In this document: piece after piece, positions 55,309-64,000 of the stretch
Numbering within the stretch: the first letter of the stretch is position 1
How the letters are laid out: each line of letters opens with the position of its first letter
Assembly (NCBI RefSeq): GCF_000473225.1
Contig: NZ_KI421509.1
Coordinates: forward strand, 1,835,917 to 1,899,916
Length of the DNA stretch: 64,000 nt
Direction: 5' to 3'
From: Sedimentitalea nanhaiensis DSM 24252
GTDB lineage: Bacteria; Pseudomonadota; Alphaproteobacteria; Rhodobacterales; Rhodobacteraceae
Notes under the pieces: model-generated
What the model was told of the DNA's origin: nothing
The model's database searches: none
The model's input: only the letters and a program-made list of their open reading frames with translations
Made by a program: the position numbers and the translations under genes

Positions 55309-56411
55309 TTAAAGGTCTTTCTGGGATCGAACGCGTCACGGATGCCTTCAAAGATAAAGACCAGCAGCGACAGCATGATGGCAAAGGTAAAGAAGGCGGT
55401 GAACGCCAGCCATGGCGCTTGCAGGTTCTGTTTCGCCTGCAATGTCAGCTCGCCCAGACTGGGTGCCGAGGACGGCAGGCCAAAGCCCAGGAAATCGAGA
55501 CTGGCCAGCGCCGAGATCGTTCCGGTCACGATAAAGGGCAGCATGGTCAGCGTCGCCACCATCGCGTTGGGCAGCATGTGGCGGAACATGATCGTCATGT
55601 TGCCCACGCCCAACGCCTTGGCCGCGCGGACATATTCCAGGTTGCGCGCGCGCAGGAACTCTGCCCGCACCACCCCGACCAGCCCGGTCCAGGAAAACAG
55701 CACCATCAGGAACACCAGCAACCAGAAACTGCGCCCCAGGATGGCGAACATGATGATGATGACATACAGCGACGGGGTGGCCGACCAGATTTCTATGATG
55801 CGCTGAAAGATCAGATCGACCCAGCCACCGAAAAAACCCTGAACCGCGCCCGCCATGATCCCGATCAGGCTGGCGGCCCCGGTGACCATCAGCGTGAACA
55901 GAATCGACAGGCGAAAGCCATAGATCACCCGCGCCAGCACATCGCGTTTCGTATCGTCCGTACCCAACAGGTTCTCGCCGTTTGGCGGCAGCGGCGCGGC
56001 CCCGGGACGATCCACCGAAGTGTTGAACGAATAGGGGATCGGCGGCCAGATCGCCCAGCCCCTGTGAATGGGCTCGCCGTCGATTTCACCGGTTTCGGCC
56101 TGCGCCATGATGCCTTCGGGGTCGTCAAAACACTGCCCTGAGCCACCAGAAACGATCAGGCACTGCACCTCTGGATCGCGATAGATCGCCTCGGTCTGGA
56201 AATCGCCGCCAAACGCGGTTTCCGGATAGAACTTGAAAATCGGGGTGAAATACTCGCCGCGATACTGCACCAGAATCGGTTTGTCATTGGCAATGAACTC
56301 GGCAAACAGCGACAGCCCGAACACCACGGCAAAGATCCACAACGACCAGAAGGCACGGCGATTGCGACGAAAATTGCGCCATCGTCGCGCGTTCAGCGGA
56401 GACAGTGCCAT
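55305..56411 (-). CDS. yejE: Microcin C/peptide ABC transporter permease YejE
   Basis: A 368-residue inner-membrane permease of the OppC class. After RRNRRAFWSLWIFAVVFGLSL comes a long periplasmic insertion (about residues 45-150) typical of YejE, then five TMs with the EAA-like loop VRAAKALGVGNMTIMFRHMLPNA. The ATG at 56411 is one base after the yejB stop region. Confidence 0.93.
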   Translation of the reverse strand: MALSPLNARRWRNFRRNRRAFWSLWIFAVVFGLSLFAEFIANDKPILVQYRGEYFTPIFKFYPETAFGGDFQTEAIYRDPEVQCLIVSGGSGQCFDDPEGIMAQAETGEIDGEPIHRGWAIWPPIPYSFNTSVDRPGAAPLPPNGENLLGTDDTKRDVLARVIYGFRLSILFTLMVTGAASLIGIMAGAVQGFFGGWVDLIFQRIIEIWSATPSLYVIIIMFAILGRSFWLLVFLMVLFSWTGLVGVVRAEFLRARNLEYVRAAKALGVGNMTIMFRHMLPNAMVATLTMLPFIVTGTISALASLDFLGFGLPSSAPSLGELTLQAKQNLQAPWLAFTAFFTFAIMLSLLVFIFEGIRDAFDPRKTFK

Positions 56412-56412
56412 A

Positions 56413-57498
56413 TCAGCCTTCCCGCTTTTCAAAGTCGATGCGCGGATCGACCAGAACATACATGATGTCACTCAGGATACCGACAACCAGGCTCATCAGG
56501 CCAAAAATGAACAGGGTGCCAAAAATCACCGGATAATCCCGCGCCACCGCCGCCTCAAACCCCAGCCGTCCAAGACCGTCCAGAGAAAAGATGGTTTCGA
56601 TGATTAGGCTGCCGGAAAAGAACACCCCGATGAACACCGCCGGAAACCCCGCGATCACGATGAGCATGGCGTTGCGGAATACATGACCATACAACACCTG
56701 CCGCTCGCTCAGCCCCTTGGCGCGGGCGGTCATGACATAGTGTTTCTTGATCTCGTCCAGAAAACTGTTTTTGGTCAACAGGGTCAGCGTCGCAAAGGCC
56801 GAAATGGTCAGCGCGATGACCGGCAGGGCAATATGCCAGAAATAGTCGCCGATCTTGCCCAGCAGGCTGAGGTCGGACCAGTTGTCGCTGGTCAGCCCCC
56901 GCAGCGGAAACACCTGCCAATAGGACCCGCCGGCGAATAACACCAGCAACAGGATGGCAAACAGGAAACCGGGGATCGCATAGGCCACGATGATCGTGCC
57001 GCTGGTCCAGGTGTCAAACGTGCTGCCATCCTTGACCGCCTTGCGAATGCCCAGCGGGATCGACACCAGATAGGCGATCAGCGTCGACCACAAGCCCAGA
57101 GAAATCGACACCGGCATCTTTTCCAACACCAGATCGATCACACTGATCGAGCGGAAATAGCTTTGCCCGAAGTCCAGCCGCATATAGTTCCACAGCATGT
57201 CCACGAACCGTTGCAGGGGCGGCTTGTCAAAGCCGAATTCCTTTTCCAGCTCGGCAATGAACTCGGGCGGCAACCCGCGCGCGCCGACATAGCGGTCGTT
57301 GGCCCCGGCGGCCTGGGTCTGCACGTCAGCCCCACCGCCGGAAAACGCCTCGAACACATCGCCACCGCCCTCCATCTGGGCGATGATCTGTTCCACCGGG
57401 CCGCCGGGTACAAACTGCACCAGGGTGAAGTTGATAACCATGATGCCCAGCAGCGTCGGGATCACCAACAGCAGGCGTCGTGCGATATAGGCTCCCAT
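56413..57498 (-). CDS. yejB: Microcin C/peptide ABC transporter permease YejB
   Basis: A 361-residue OppB-class permease. [21 protein letters not shown] is the N-terminal helix; a periplasmic insertion with [29 protein letters not shown] follows, and [23 protein letters not shown] is the ATPase-contact loop. Nine bases after yejA. Confidence 0.94.
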   Translation of the reverse strand: MGAYIARRLLLVIPTLLGIMVINFTLVQFVPGGPVEQIIAQMEGGGDVFEAFSGGGADVQTQAAGANDRYVGARGLPPEFIAELEKEFGFDKPPLQRFVDMLWNYMRLDFGQSYFRSISVIDLVLEKMPVSISLGLWSTLIAYLVSIPLGIRKAVKDGSTFDTWTSGTIIVAYAIPGFLFAILLLVLFAGGSYWQVFPLRGLTSDNWSDLSLLGKIGDYFWHIALPVIALTISAFATLTLLTKNSFLDEIKKHYVMTARAKGLSERQVLYGHVFRNAMLIVIAGFPAVFIGVFFSGSLIIETIFSLDGLGRLGFEAAVARDYPVIFGTLFIFGLMSLVVGILSDIMYVLVDPRIDFEKREG

Positions 57499-57507
57499 AT
57501 CTGGCGA

Positions 57508-59412
57508 TTACCTTAGCGCGCCGGACGATTTCAGCGCGGCGGCCTTATCGGCGTTGATCCACCACAGATCCTCGACCCCCAACGCATAGGGCGGCAGGTT
57601 CTGCGGATATTCATATTTGTCCCAATAGGCGACCCAGTACTTGCCAAGGAACCAAGTCGGCACCATGAACCGTTTGGCGCGCAGCACCCGGTCCAGCGCC
57701 CGTACATTGGCGGTCAACTCGTCGCTTTCCCTTGCCTCGACGATATTGTCGATCAAGGCTTCTATGTCGGGGCCGTGGATGCCGGACGGGTTGAACACCG
57801 AGAACGCCGCCGCCTCGGTTCCATATTGCTGATACAGCCCGGTCGACGGTTGCAGCGAGGTACGATAGCCTCCCGAAATCATGTCGAAATCCCGCTCGCG
57901 CCGGCGCAGGGTGAATTGGGCGTTGTCGATGCGGTTATAGCTGGCGTCGATCCCCATGGTTTTCAGGTTGTCGACAAAAGGCATGGCGATGCGGTCCAGC
58001 ACGGGATCATCCGACAGGAACTCGATCCTCAGCGTCCGCCCCTGCGCATTGCGGCGCACCCCGTCGTCTCCAACGGTCCAACCGGCCTGGTCCAGCAGCC
58101 CCATGGCCTTTCGCAGGTTGCCACGGTCGGTTTGCCGGTCGGGCTTGCTGGAATGGGCACTGACCGGCTCGGCGGTCAGTACCGCCGGGTCCAGATCCTC
58201 GCCCAGCGATAGCAGAATTTCCAACTCACGCCCCTCGGGCAGACCTGTGGCCTCCAGATGCGTACCCTCCCAAAACGAATCGCGCTGCTGGAACAGCCCA
58301 TATTGCAGGCTTTCGTTGGTCCATTCGAAATTGAACGCCAACTGCACGGCCTCGCGCACGCGCGGGTCGGCAAATTGTGGGCGGTTGATATTCATCACGA
58401 ACCCGGTGGCACTGGGCACATTTCCGTCCAGCAGCTCTTCCTTCACCACATGGCCTGCCGTCAGCGCCGGAAAATCATAGGACGTCGCCCAGTTCTTGCT
58501 GTTGTTTTCCTGCCGCAGCGTGATTTCTCCAGCCTTAAACGCCTCCATCGCGGCAATGGAATCGCTGAAATACTCGATCCGGATGGTGTCGTAATTGTTG
58601 CGCCCCACATTCACGTTGATGGCGTCGCCCCAATAGTCGGGATTGCGTTTGTAGACGACGCGGCGGTTGATGTCATAGCTGTCCAGCACATAGGGTGCCG
58701 ACCCGATGCCCGGCTCCATCCGGGGTTTGTCCAGCCGCCGGTTTTCCGGATCCGCATCGAACCAGGCCTTGGAAAAGATCGGCGTCCCGCCAACCTGACT
58801 GATCATCGCGCGGCGCGGATAGTCTTCGGCGAAATAGAACTTGACCCGGTGAGGATCAAGAACCTCGGCCTTGGGAATACGTTTGCGCACCGCCTCGGCA
58901 TAGGATTGCAGCCCCTGATCCAGCAGGATGTTGTGGGAAAACACCACGTCTTCGGCCGTGACCGGCGTGCCATCTGAAAACCGGGCCTCGGGGCGCAGAT
59001 TGAAGATCACCCATGCCTGGCTTTCCGGGTATTCCAGGCTTTCTGCCACCAACCCGTAATAGGACGCCGGTTCGTCATAGGATGGAAACAGCAGCGTTTC
59101 ATACTGATCCGCCGCCCGGTCCGCCGCGCGGCCTTGGCGTGTGAACGGGTTGAAACTGTCGAACGTCCCCTGCGCCGCATAGCTGTATTCCCCCCCCTTG
59201 GGGGCGTCGGGGTTCACGTAATCGAAATGCGCGAACCCTTCCGGGTATTTCAACTCGCCAAACTCTGAAAATCCGTGGCTCTTGATGATCTTTTCTTCTG
59301 CCCGGATCACGGTCGCAAAGCCCAACAGCATGATCAGAGCCAGGGTCAGCGCCCCCCAGCGGATCACGACAGCATCGGCACGGGCCGCACGCGCGGCGGG
59401 TCGGTGGATCAT
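57508..59412 (-). CDS. yejA: Periplasmic solute-binding protein YejA
   Basis: A 634-residue extracellular solute-binding protein (family 5) for the Yej system, which takes up peptides such as microcin C and, in some pathogens, antimicrobial peptides. A long signal (residues 1-38, ending VIRAEE) is followed by HGFSEFGELKYPEGFAHFDYVNPDAPKGG and VNRPQFADPRVREAVQLAFNFEWTN. GGAGG stands eight bases before the ATG at 59412, which I prefer to the ATG at 59427 inside that site. It is the first gene of yejABEF. Confidence 0.93.
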   Translation of the reverse strand: MIHRPAARAARADAVVIRWGALTLALIMLLGFATVIRAEEKIIKSHGFSEFGELKYPEGFAHFDYVNPDAPKGGEYSYAAQGTFDSFNPFTRQGRAADRAADQYETLLFPSYDEPASYYGLVAESLEYPESQAWVIFNLRPEARFSDGTPVTAEDVVFSHNILLDQGLQSYAEAVRKRIPKAEVLDPHRVKFYFAEDYPRRAMISQVGGTPIFSKAWFDADPENRRLDKPRMEPGIGSAPYVLDSYDINRRVVYKRNPDYWGDAINVNVGRNNYDTIRIEYFSDSIAAMEAFKAGEITLRQENNSKNWATSYDFPALTAGHVVKEELLDGNVPSATGFVMNINRPQFADPRVREAVQLAFNFEWTNESLQYGLFQQRDSFWEGTHLEATGLPEGRELEILLSLGEDLDPAVLTAEPVSAHSSKPDRQTDRGNLRKAMGLLDQAGWTVGDDGVRRNAQGRTLRIEFLSDDPVLDRIAMPFVDNLKTMGIDASYNRIDNAQFTLRRRERDFDMISGGYRTSLQPSTGLYQQYGTEAAAFSVFNPSGIHGPDIEALIDNIVEARESDELTANVRALDRVLRAKRFMVPTWFLGKYWVAYWDKYEYPQNLPPYALGVEDLWWINADKAAALKSSGALR

Positions 59413-59593
59413 CAGCTCTTCCTCCATCTGGCAGGGCGTTGAGACGCCTCGTTGTTATCGATGTAAGCTAAAGGTGCGCGGGGCCAACATTCAAGTTGAG
59501 AATATGTAAGGTTTCCTCAATTTCCCTGCAAACGGATCTGGAATTTTTCTCGCTAGAGAAATCCCCGGTGGTGGGGGCGCGGCCCCAAGAAAA

Positions 59594-59620
59594 AGGGCCG
59601 CTGCATCTGGCAGCGGCCCT
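59594..59620 (-). terminator. Intrinsic terminator downstream of the two-haem cytochrome gene
   Basis: AGGGCCGCTGC and GCAGCGGCCCT form a perfect 11-bp stem with a 5-base loop. On the minus strand the hairpin is followed by a run of five T then CTT, the U-tract expected for cytochrome transcripts ending here, 25 bases past its stop codon. Confidence 0.85.
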
Positions 59621-59644
59621 GGAACACCTCATCCGACCGGCAGA

Positions 59645-60700
59645 TCAGTTGGCGATGCTCTGAAGATAGGCGATGACGTTGGTGCGATCATCTTCCTTGC
59701 GCAGACCGGCAAAGCTCATCGAAGTGCCCGGAGCGAAATCGCGCGGTTTGGTCAGGAACTCCGCCAGACGGTCCGGAGTCCACTCGCCGCCCACCTCTTT
59801 CATCGCATCGGTATATTTGAACCCTTCGGCTGCGGCCACGGGCCGGCCCACCACACCATACAGGTAGGGGCCAACGACGTTTTTGCCTTCTTCCAGCTTG
59901 TGGCAGGCCGCACATTTCTTGAACACCTTGGCCCCGGCTTCGATGTCGCCCGCAACGGCCACCGTTTCGATAGCCTCTGCGGCAGCAGGTGCGGCCTCTT
60001 CGGCGGGGGCCTCAGCCGCGGCTTCGGCATCGACATTTGCAACCTCGGCAGCGGCACCCGCCTCTTCTGCACTGGCTGTGTCGCTTGAATCCTCTGCGGT
60101 TTCTGCGGCCTCTTCGCTTGCGACCTCCGCGGCGGCGGCTTCTTCCGGTGCAGCCCCATCGGCGGCTTCCACTTCGGCTGCGGCCTCTATCACATAGGGA
60201 GCGTCCGAATTCCCGTTCAGAAAGGCAATCAGGTTGACCCGGTCACTGTCCTTTTTCAAGCCAGCAAAGCTCATCGTGGTGCCCGATGCATAGGCACCGG
60301 GTTTGGTCAGGAACTCGTTCAGGCGTTCCGGGGTCCAGTCGCCGCCCAGACCCGCGATGGCGTCAGAGTACCCGAACCCGTCCGCAGCGCCGACCGCGCG
60401 ACCGACAACACCGTACAGATATGGACCCGTGCTGTTGGCACCCTTTTCCAGCTTGTGGCAGGCAGAGCATTTCTTGAATACCTTTTCGCCCTTGTCCGCG
60501 TCGGCGCTGGCCATCATCTCGGCAAAGCTGACCTCGGCGACTTCTTCGGTCGATTCGTCAGATTCGGTTTCGATCACATAGGCCGCTTCGCCATGGCTAT
60601 CCATGTAATACAGCTCTTGTGCCGCCCATTTGCCCAGAAGAAAAACCAGAAAGGCTCCCAGCACGCCGGCTGCCGCTTTGGTAAAGGTCATCGTATCCAT
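59645..60700 (-). CDS. Membrane-anchored cytochrome c with two c-type haem domains
   Basis: A 351-residue protein. One N-terminal TM (residues 9-24) anchors it in the inner membrane facing the periplasm. Two near-identical class I cytochrome c domains follow: haem sites CSACH (78-82) and CAACH (263-267), with Met ligands in TTMSF (143) and TSMSF (328). An Ala/Glu-rich linker (about 170-250) joins them. The family (cytochrome cy/c552-like) normally has one domain, so this is an internal duplication. It probably carries electrons from bc1 to the oxidase. The start at 60700 is the likelier of two nearby ATGs. Confidence 0.88.
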   Translation of the reverse strand: MDTMTFTKAAAGVLGAFLVFLLGKWAAQELYYMDSHGEAAYVIETESDESTEEVAEVSFAEMMASADADKGEKVFKKCSACHKLEKGANSTGPYLYGVVGRAVGAADGFGYSDAIAGLGGDWTPERLNEFLTKPGAYASGTTMSFAGLKKDSDRVNLIAFLNGNSDAPYVIEAAAEVEAADGAAPEEAAAAEVASEEAAETAEDSSDTASAEEAGAAAEVANVDAEAAAEAPAEEAAPAAAEAIETVAVAGDIEAGAKVFKKCAACHKLEEGKNVVGPYLYGVVGRPVAAAEGFKYTDAMKEVGGEWTPDRLAEFLTKPRDFAPGTSMSFAGLRKEDDRTNVIAYLQSIAN

Positions 60701-60821
60701 GTCGGTTGCGTGTCCATTTGATCTGTTTGGGCCGCTGTCTAAGCCTTTCCCTTGCCTTGGGCAAGGTATAGACACCGCGACGAAACGCCCAGACGTAATC
60801 TGTTGCATGGAAAACCGCCCA

Positions 60822-61655
60822 ATGACGAACAAAATTGCCTTTCAGGGCGAACCCGGCGCTTACAGCCATCAGGCCTGCCGCAATGCCCGCCCCGCAATGG
60901 AGGCGCTGCCCTGCCGCACTTTTGAGGATGCAATCGAAGCGGTGCGCACCGGGCAAGCCGACCTGGCAATGCTGCCGGTCGAGAATTCGACCTATGGCCG
61001 GGTCGCGGACATCCATTCGCTGTTGCCCAACTCCGGCTTGCACATCATCGAAGAGGCCTTTGTACGGGTGCATATCAACCTGCTGGGCGCGCCCGGCGCG
61101 CAGTTGTCGAATGTGACCCACGCCATGAGCCACACAGTGCTGTTGGGTCAGTGCAAGACCTTCCTGCAACAGCACGGCATTCATCGCATCGTCGGGGCCG
61201 ACACCGCCGGATCGGCCCGGCACGTATCCGAAGCCGCCGATCCCGCACTGGCGGCCCTGGCCAGTCCGCTGGCCGGTGAAATCTATGGGCTGGATCTGCT
61301 GGCGAGCCATATCGAGGATCAATCCAACAACACCACCCGGTTTCTCATCATGTCCCCCCAGGCGGACACCAGCCGACGCGGCAAGCATGGCATGATCACC
61401 AGTTTTGTGTTTCAGGTCCGCAACATTCCGGCGGCGCTGTACAAGGCGATGGGGGGCTTTGCCACCAATGGGGTCAACATGACCAAGCTGGAGAGCTATA
61501 TGGTCGACGGCTCGTTCACGGCCACCCAGTTCTATGCCGATATCGAAGGCCACCCGGATGATCCGAACGTCAAGCTGGCCATGGACGAACTGGAATATTT
61601 CACCACCATCGTCGAGATTTTGGGCGTTTATCCCGCCGATCCCGGTCGGCTCTGA
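60822..61655 (+). CDS. pheA: Prephenate dehydratase
   Basis: A 277-residue monofunctional enzyme turning prephenate into phenylpyruvate for phenylalanine. IAFQGEPGAYSHQACRNA, LPVENSTYGRVADIH, and the catalytic TRF in NNTTRFLIMS are intact; a C-terminal ACT domain (GMITSFVFQVRNIPAALYKA, LESYMVDGSF) gives phenylalanine feedback. The start MTNKIAFQGE fits; an ATG 15 bases upstream is possible. Divergent from the cytochrome gene. Confidence 0.94.
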   Translation: MTNKIAFQGEPGAYSHQACRNARPAMEALPCRTFEDAIEAVRTGQADLAMLPVENSTYGRVADIHSLLPNSGLHIIEEAFVRVHINLLGAPGAQLSNVTHAMSHTVLLGQCKTFLQQHGIHRIVGADTAGSARHVSEAADPALAALASPLAGEIYGLDLLASHIEDQSNNTTRFLIMSPQADTSRRGKHGMITSFVFQVRNIPAALYKAMGGFATNGVNMTKLESYMVDGSFTATQFYADIEGHPDDPNVKLAMDELEYFTTIVEILGVYPADPGRL

Positions 61656-61676
61656 TACTCAAAGGCGGCGCGATGA

Positions 61677-62144
61677 TCAGCTCGCGCGCGCCAGCCGCTC
61701 TTCCATGTTGCGGGCAAATTCGGCCAAGTTCAGCTTGAACCGTTTGGTCAGGCTGGACCTGGCCAGTTTCAGGGATTGCACCAGCAACCGCGCAGGCAGG
61801 GTTTTAGGCTTGAGGTCCAATACCACCGACATGCGGGTCCGGCCTGCGGACAGGGCCACCAGTTCCAGAACCAGCCTCCCCTCCACTCCTTGCGAACTGA
61901 ACGCGAACTGCATCAGGTTCTGAGGCGTGTAGGTTTCCATCTCGATATGCAACTTGCGTGGCCTGCCTCGCAGCTCGAACCGCGCCTGCCATGCCATTCC
62001 GACCTGCGGATGGGGGTGATCGTACAGACGTTTGACATGGATGCCGCGCCGAATCGCCCAGCGTTCATAGCTCGCAAAATCCGCCAAAGCCGCAAAAACC
62101 TGTGCGGCCGGGGCCTCTATGTCTTCCTTACCCGAAAACTGCAT
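61677..62144 (-). CDS. SRPBCC (polyketide cyclase/START-like) family protein
   Basis: A 155-residue protein. EDIEAPAAQVFAALADFASYERWAIRRG is the family start, and RFELRGRPRKLHIEMETYTPQNLMQF plus RTRMSVVLDLKPKTL are core strands of a lipid-binding-type cavity. Ligand and role unknown. Convergent with pheA. Confidence 0.85.
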   Translation of the reverse strand: MQFSGKEDIEAPAAQVFAALADFASYERWAIRRGIHVKRLYDHPHPQVGMAWQARFELRGRPRKLHIEMETYTPQNLMQFAFSSQGVEGRLVLELVALSAGRTRMSVVLDLKPKTLPARLLVQSLKLARSSLTKRFKLNLAEFARNMEERLARAS

Positions 62145-62182
62145 CAGCGCGCCAATCCTACTACTTATGGTTGTATTTGACC

Positions 62183-63166
62183 CTAATCCAAACTGTCCGC
62201 AAGCCAGTTCTGCAACAGGAAATGCGCGATCGCCCCCCTGCGCGCGGGCTTTAACACCGGGTGTTCACCGGCAAACGCCGTCATCATCTCTTCTCGGCTG
62301 ACCCAGATCGCGTCTTCAATTTCCACCGGATCAACCGTGATCTCGCGGTTCAGCGCCTGCCCGGCGCACCCGAACATCAGCGAAGCCGGAAACGGCCAAG
62401 GCTGGCTGGACAGATAGTCCACCTGTCCGACCCGAATGCCCGCCTCTTCAAAGACCTCACGGCGCACAGCCGCTTCCAGCGTTTCGCCCGGTTCGACAAA
62501 TCCGGCCAGCAGCGAATACATCCCCTCAGGCCAGCCCGGAGAGCGCCCCATCAAGACCGAATTGCCATGGGTGATCAGCATGATCACCACCGGGTCCGTG
62601 CGCGGAAAATGATGGCTGCGGCACGCCGGGCAGGTGCGTTGCCACCCCGCCTGGGCCATCTCGCTTGCGGTGCCGCACCGGGCACAGAACCGATGTGAAT
62701 CGTGCCATCCGATAAGCGCCTTGGCCGTGGCTGCCAATTCCGCATCGCGCGGGCTCAGCCGCGACATCAGGCGGCGCAGTTCGGCAAAGACATGGCCTTT
62801 CGGCAGATCCGGGTGCGCCTGTTCAGAGGGATCCAGAAACAAACCCAACGCTGCCAGATCGGTGTCATCGGGCTGCCAGCCCGAGATGTCGCAAGCGAAC
62901 CGGGGAGCCCCGTCCTCATGCATCCCCAGAAACACCGGCTCGGCCAGTGACGCGCCCCGGTCCCGGTTCAGAACCGGGTGATTGGGCGCCAACAGGGCCA
63001 GGCGGTCGCGGTCCTCGCCCTGCATCAGCGGCTTGCCCTGCCACAACACCACGGCACCCGCGCGCGGATGCCGCAACGCCGCATTCAGCGCCTCGGCATC
63101 GCCGCGCAAATGCGCCACGCGGTTCAGCGCCGAACCGCCAAAAGTCACCTGTTCCGCCCGTTTCAT
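62183..63166 (-). CDS. nudC: NAD(+)/NADH diphosphatase NudC
   Basis: A 327-residue Nudix enzyme that splits NADH and can remove NAD caps from RNA. The zinc ribbon FCARCG...CPACRSHHFPRTDPVVIML, Nudix box GFVEPGETLEAAVRREVFEEAGI and the NudC-specific SQPWPFPASLM are all present, after an N-terminal NADH-pyrophosphatase domain. The ATG at 63166 is preferred to an in-frame GTG nine bases earlier. Confidence 0.94.
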   Translation of the reverse strand: MKRAEQVTFGGSALNRVAHLRGDAEALNAALRHPRAGAVVLWQGKPLMQGEDRDRLALLAPNHPVLNRDRGASLAEPVFLGMHEDGAPRFACDISGWQPDDTDLAALGLFLDPSEQAHPDLPKGHVFAELRRLMSRLSPRDAELAATAKALIGWHDSHRFCARCGTASEMAQAGWQRTCPACRSHHFPRTDPVVIMLITHGNSVLMGRSPGWPEGMYSLLAGFVEPGETLEAAVRREVFEEAGIRVGQVDYLSSQPWPFPASLMFGCAGQALNREITVDPVEIEDAIWVSREEMMTAFAGEHPVLKPARRGAIAHFLLQNWLADSLD

Positions 63167-63353
63167 ATCATACACTTGCCCTGGCGATGCCCTGCCCGTC
63201 CTTCTGCTATCCCAAACAGGCCGTCAGGGCCACCATCGTGCGCCGATGTCAGAGCTGGTGTTGCGCCATGACGCCAATTCGCATCGCACCCGACACAAAC
63301 TTGTAGAAAAAAATTGATTTTCACTGCCGGATTCCCATGCTTTCATACAACTT

Positions 63354-64000
63354 ATGGGCGACTTGCCCGAAATCGCAGACAAAGGTGCAGGCATGGTCCT
63401 TCTATCGCCCCCAAGCGGGCGCGAAAATGTGACTGCGACACGCCGCGTTCCGGTAGGCGCAACGGCGCGGGTGCGTCTGTTGTCGACAACAGATCTGCAT
63501 ATGAATTTGACCAGCCACGACTATTTTTCGGACCGTCCCGATCCGACGGTGGGTTTGACCCGGACCGCAACCCTGATCCATCAGGCCCGTGCCGAGGCGG
63601 AACGGGACGGTGCGCTGGCGCTTCTGTTTGACAACGGCGACGGGTTGCAGGGCACACCGCTGTCCGATGTGGCCGCCGATCAGCCCGACCGCCCACATCC
63701 CCTGATGCGCGCTTTCGCCCATCTGCATTACGACGCGGTTGGGCTGGGCAATCACGATTTCAACTTTGGGCTGAAATCACTGGATACCGCACTGCAGCAG
63801 GCCCCCTGCCCGGTGCTCAGTTCAAACCTGCGGCGCCTGGCGCATGGTAAACCAGCCGGGTTCGAACCCTTTGCCATTCTCGACCGATTGCTGCGGTCGG
63901 GCGACGAGGACTGGCCGATCAGAATCGGGGTCCTGTCCTTTCTGCCACCACAAACCGTGAAATGGGACGCGCACCTGTTGCAGGGGCATCTTGAGGCCGA
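63354..64000 (+). CDS. 2',3'-cyclic-nucleotide 2'-phosphodiesterase/3'-nucleotidase family (5' part; gene runs off the window)
   Basis: The first 215 residues of a UshA/CpdB-like metallophosphoesterase. Metal-site motifs are LLSTTDLHMN (near residue 53), LFDNGDGLQGTPLSD and VGLGNHDFNFGL. The TTDLH form and GLTRTATLIHQAR favour the CpdB branch, which degrades cyclic and 3'-nucleotides. No signal peptide precedes the domain from the ATG at 63354, which is unusual for a periplasmic enzyme. A start at 63393 is possible. The gene continues past 64000. Confidence 0.85.
   Translation, partial: MGDLPEIADKGAGMVLLSPPSGRENVTATRRVPVGATARVRLLSTTDLHMNLTSHDYFSDRPDPTVGLTRTATLIHQARAEAERDGALALLFDNGDGLQGTPLSDVAADQPDRPHPLMRAFAHLHYDAVGLGNHDFNFGLKSLDTALQQAPCPVLSSNLRRLAHGKPAGFEPFAILDRLLRSGDEDWPIRIGVLSFLPPQTVKWDAHLLQGHLEA

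Noticed and set aside
53908-55806. Long plus-strand open frame opposite yejF and part of yejE
   Set aside because: The opposite strand encodes two complete ABC ATPase modules; this translation has no recognisable domain.
63841-63880. GGTTCGAACCC resembling a tRNA T-arm
   Set aside because: It lies inside the nucleotidase coding frame and no acceptor stem, anticodon arm or D-arm can be built around it.

Overview
This is a GC-rich, gene-dense chromosomal stretch from an alphaproteobacterium, most probably a marine Rhodobacterales (Roseobacter-group) species. The evidence is the gene content: an aa3 oxidase subunit IV of the alphaproteobacterial type, a DmdC-like acyl-CoA dehydrogenase, a plant-type glutamate-cysteine ligase, the rsmE/ubiA and pgsA-moaD-moaE arrangements, a membrane-anchored cytochrome c, YejABEF, and an RTX-tailed vanadium haloperoxidase. 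I see no tRNA, rRNA, CRISPR array, insertion sequence or prophage.

Layout. 1-819: 5' part of aceE. 1148-4589: a sugar-acid catabolic island with an intact NAD-dependent epimerase/dehydrogenase, an intact IlvD/Edd-type aldonate dehydratase, and two decayed genes (FAH family, D-2-hydroxyacid dehydrogenase). 4625-7905: moeA-mobB-mobA-fdhD molybdenum cofactor operon. 7961-9009: azlCD exporter. 8998-12285: small envelope genes, including a phospholipase A2-like secreted protein overlapping a membrane-bound glycerophosphodiesterase. 12350-15559: acyl-CoA dehydrogenase, MBL hydrolase and DUF6173-like operon. 15694-23517: tsaC/sua5, yqgE, a DsbD N-domain protein, a Nudix hydrolase and an RND efflux pair. 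23615-26174: UDG, phosphoesterase, LysE exporter and moaB operon. 26321-30105: pyrB, two small genes, a dihydroorotase-like gene without catalytic residues, and plsY. 30259-32463: vanadium haloperoxidase with RTX repeats. 32558-36591: DUF805, gshA, a membrane protein, rsmE, ubiA. 36653-40269: OmpA/BON protein, coiled-coil protein, moaE, moaD, pgsA. 40370-45253: uvrC, a motif-rich intergenic region, a pteridine-reductase-like SDR, a Ca/Na antiporter, a 56-residue zinc-ribbon protein, an S49 peptidase. 45354-47041: ABC-2 exporter. 47601-51993: paaABCDE plus a sixth ferritin-like paralogue. 52052-53617: FHA-transmembrane-trypsin protein. 53731-59412: yejABEF. 59645-64000: two-haem cytochrome c, pheA, an SRPBCC protein, nudC, and the 5' part of a cyclic-nucleotide phosphodiesterase/nucleotidase.

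How the genes work together. Molybdenum cofactor genes sit at three separate loci and would supply formate dehydrogenase-type enzymes. The paa operon would open the aromatic ring of phenylacetyl-CoA, and its leader holds a recognisable promoter, a palindrome overlapping the -10 box, and a threefold 12-bp tandem repeat carrying the ribosome binding site. The pyrB operon appears to encode a catalytically dead dihydroorotase, which in other bacteria is a structural partner of aspartate transcarbamylase. Candidates for less-described biology are the PLA2-like/GDPD pair, the RTX haloperoxidase, the FHA-protease fusion, the duplicated cytochrome, and the CtrA/DnaA-motif region upstream of uvrC. Functions are inferred from sequence motifs and family knowledge; no database search was possible.
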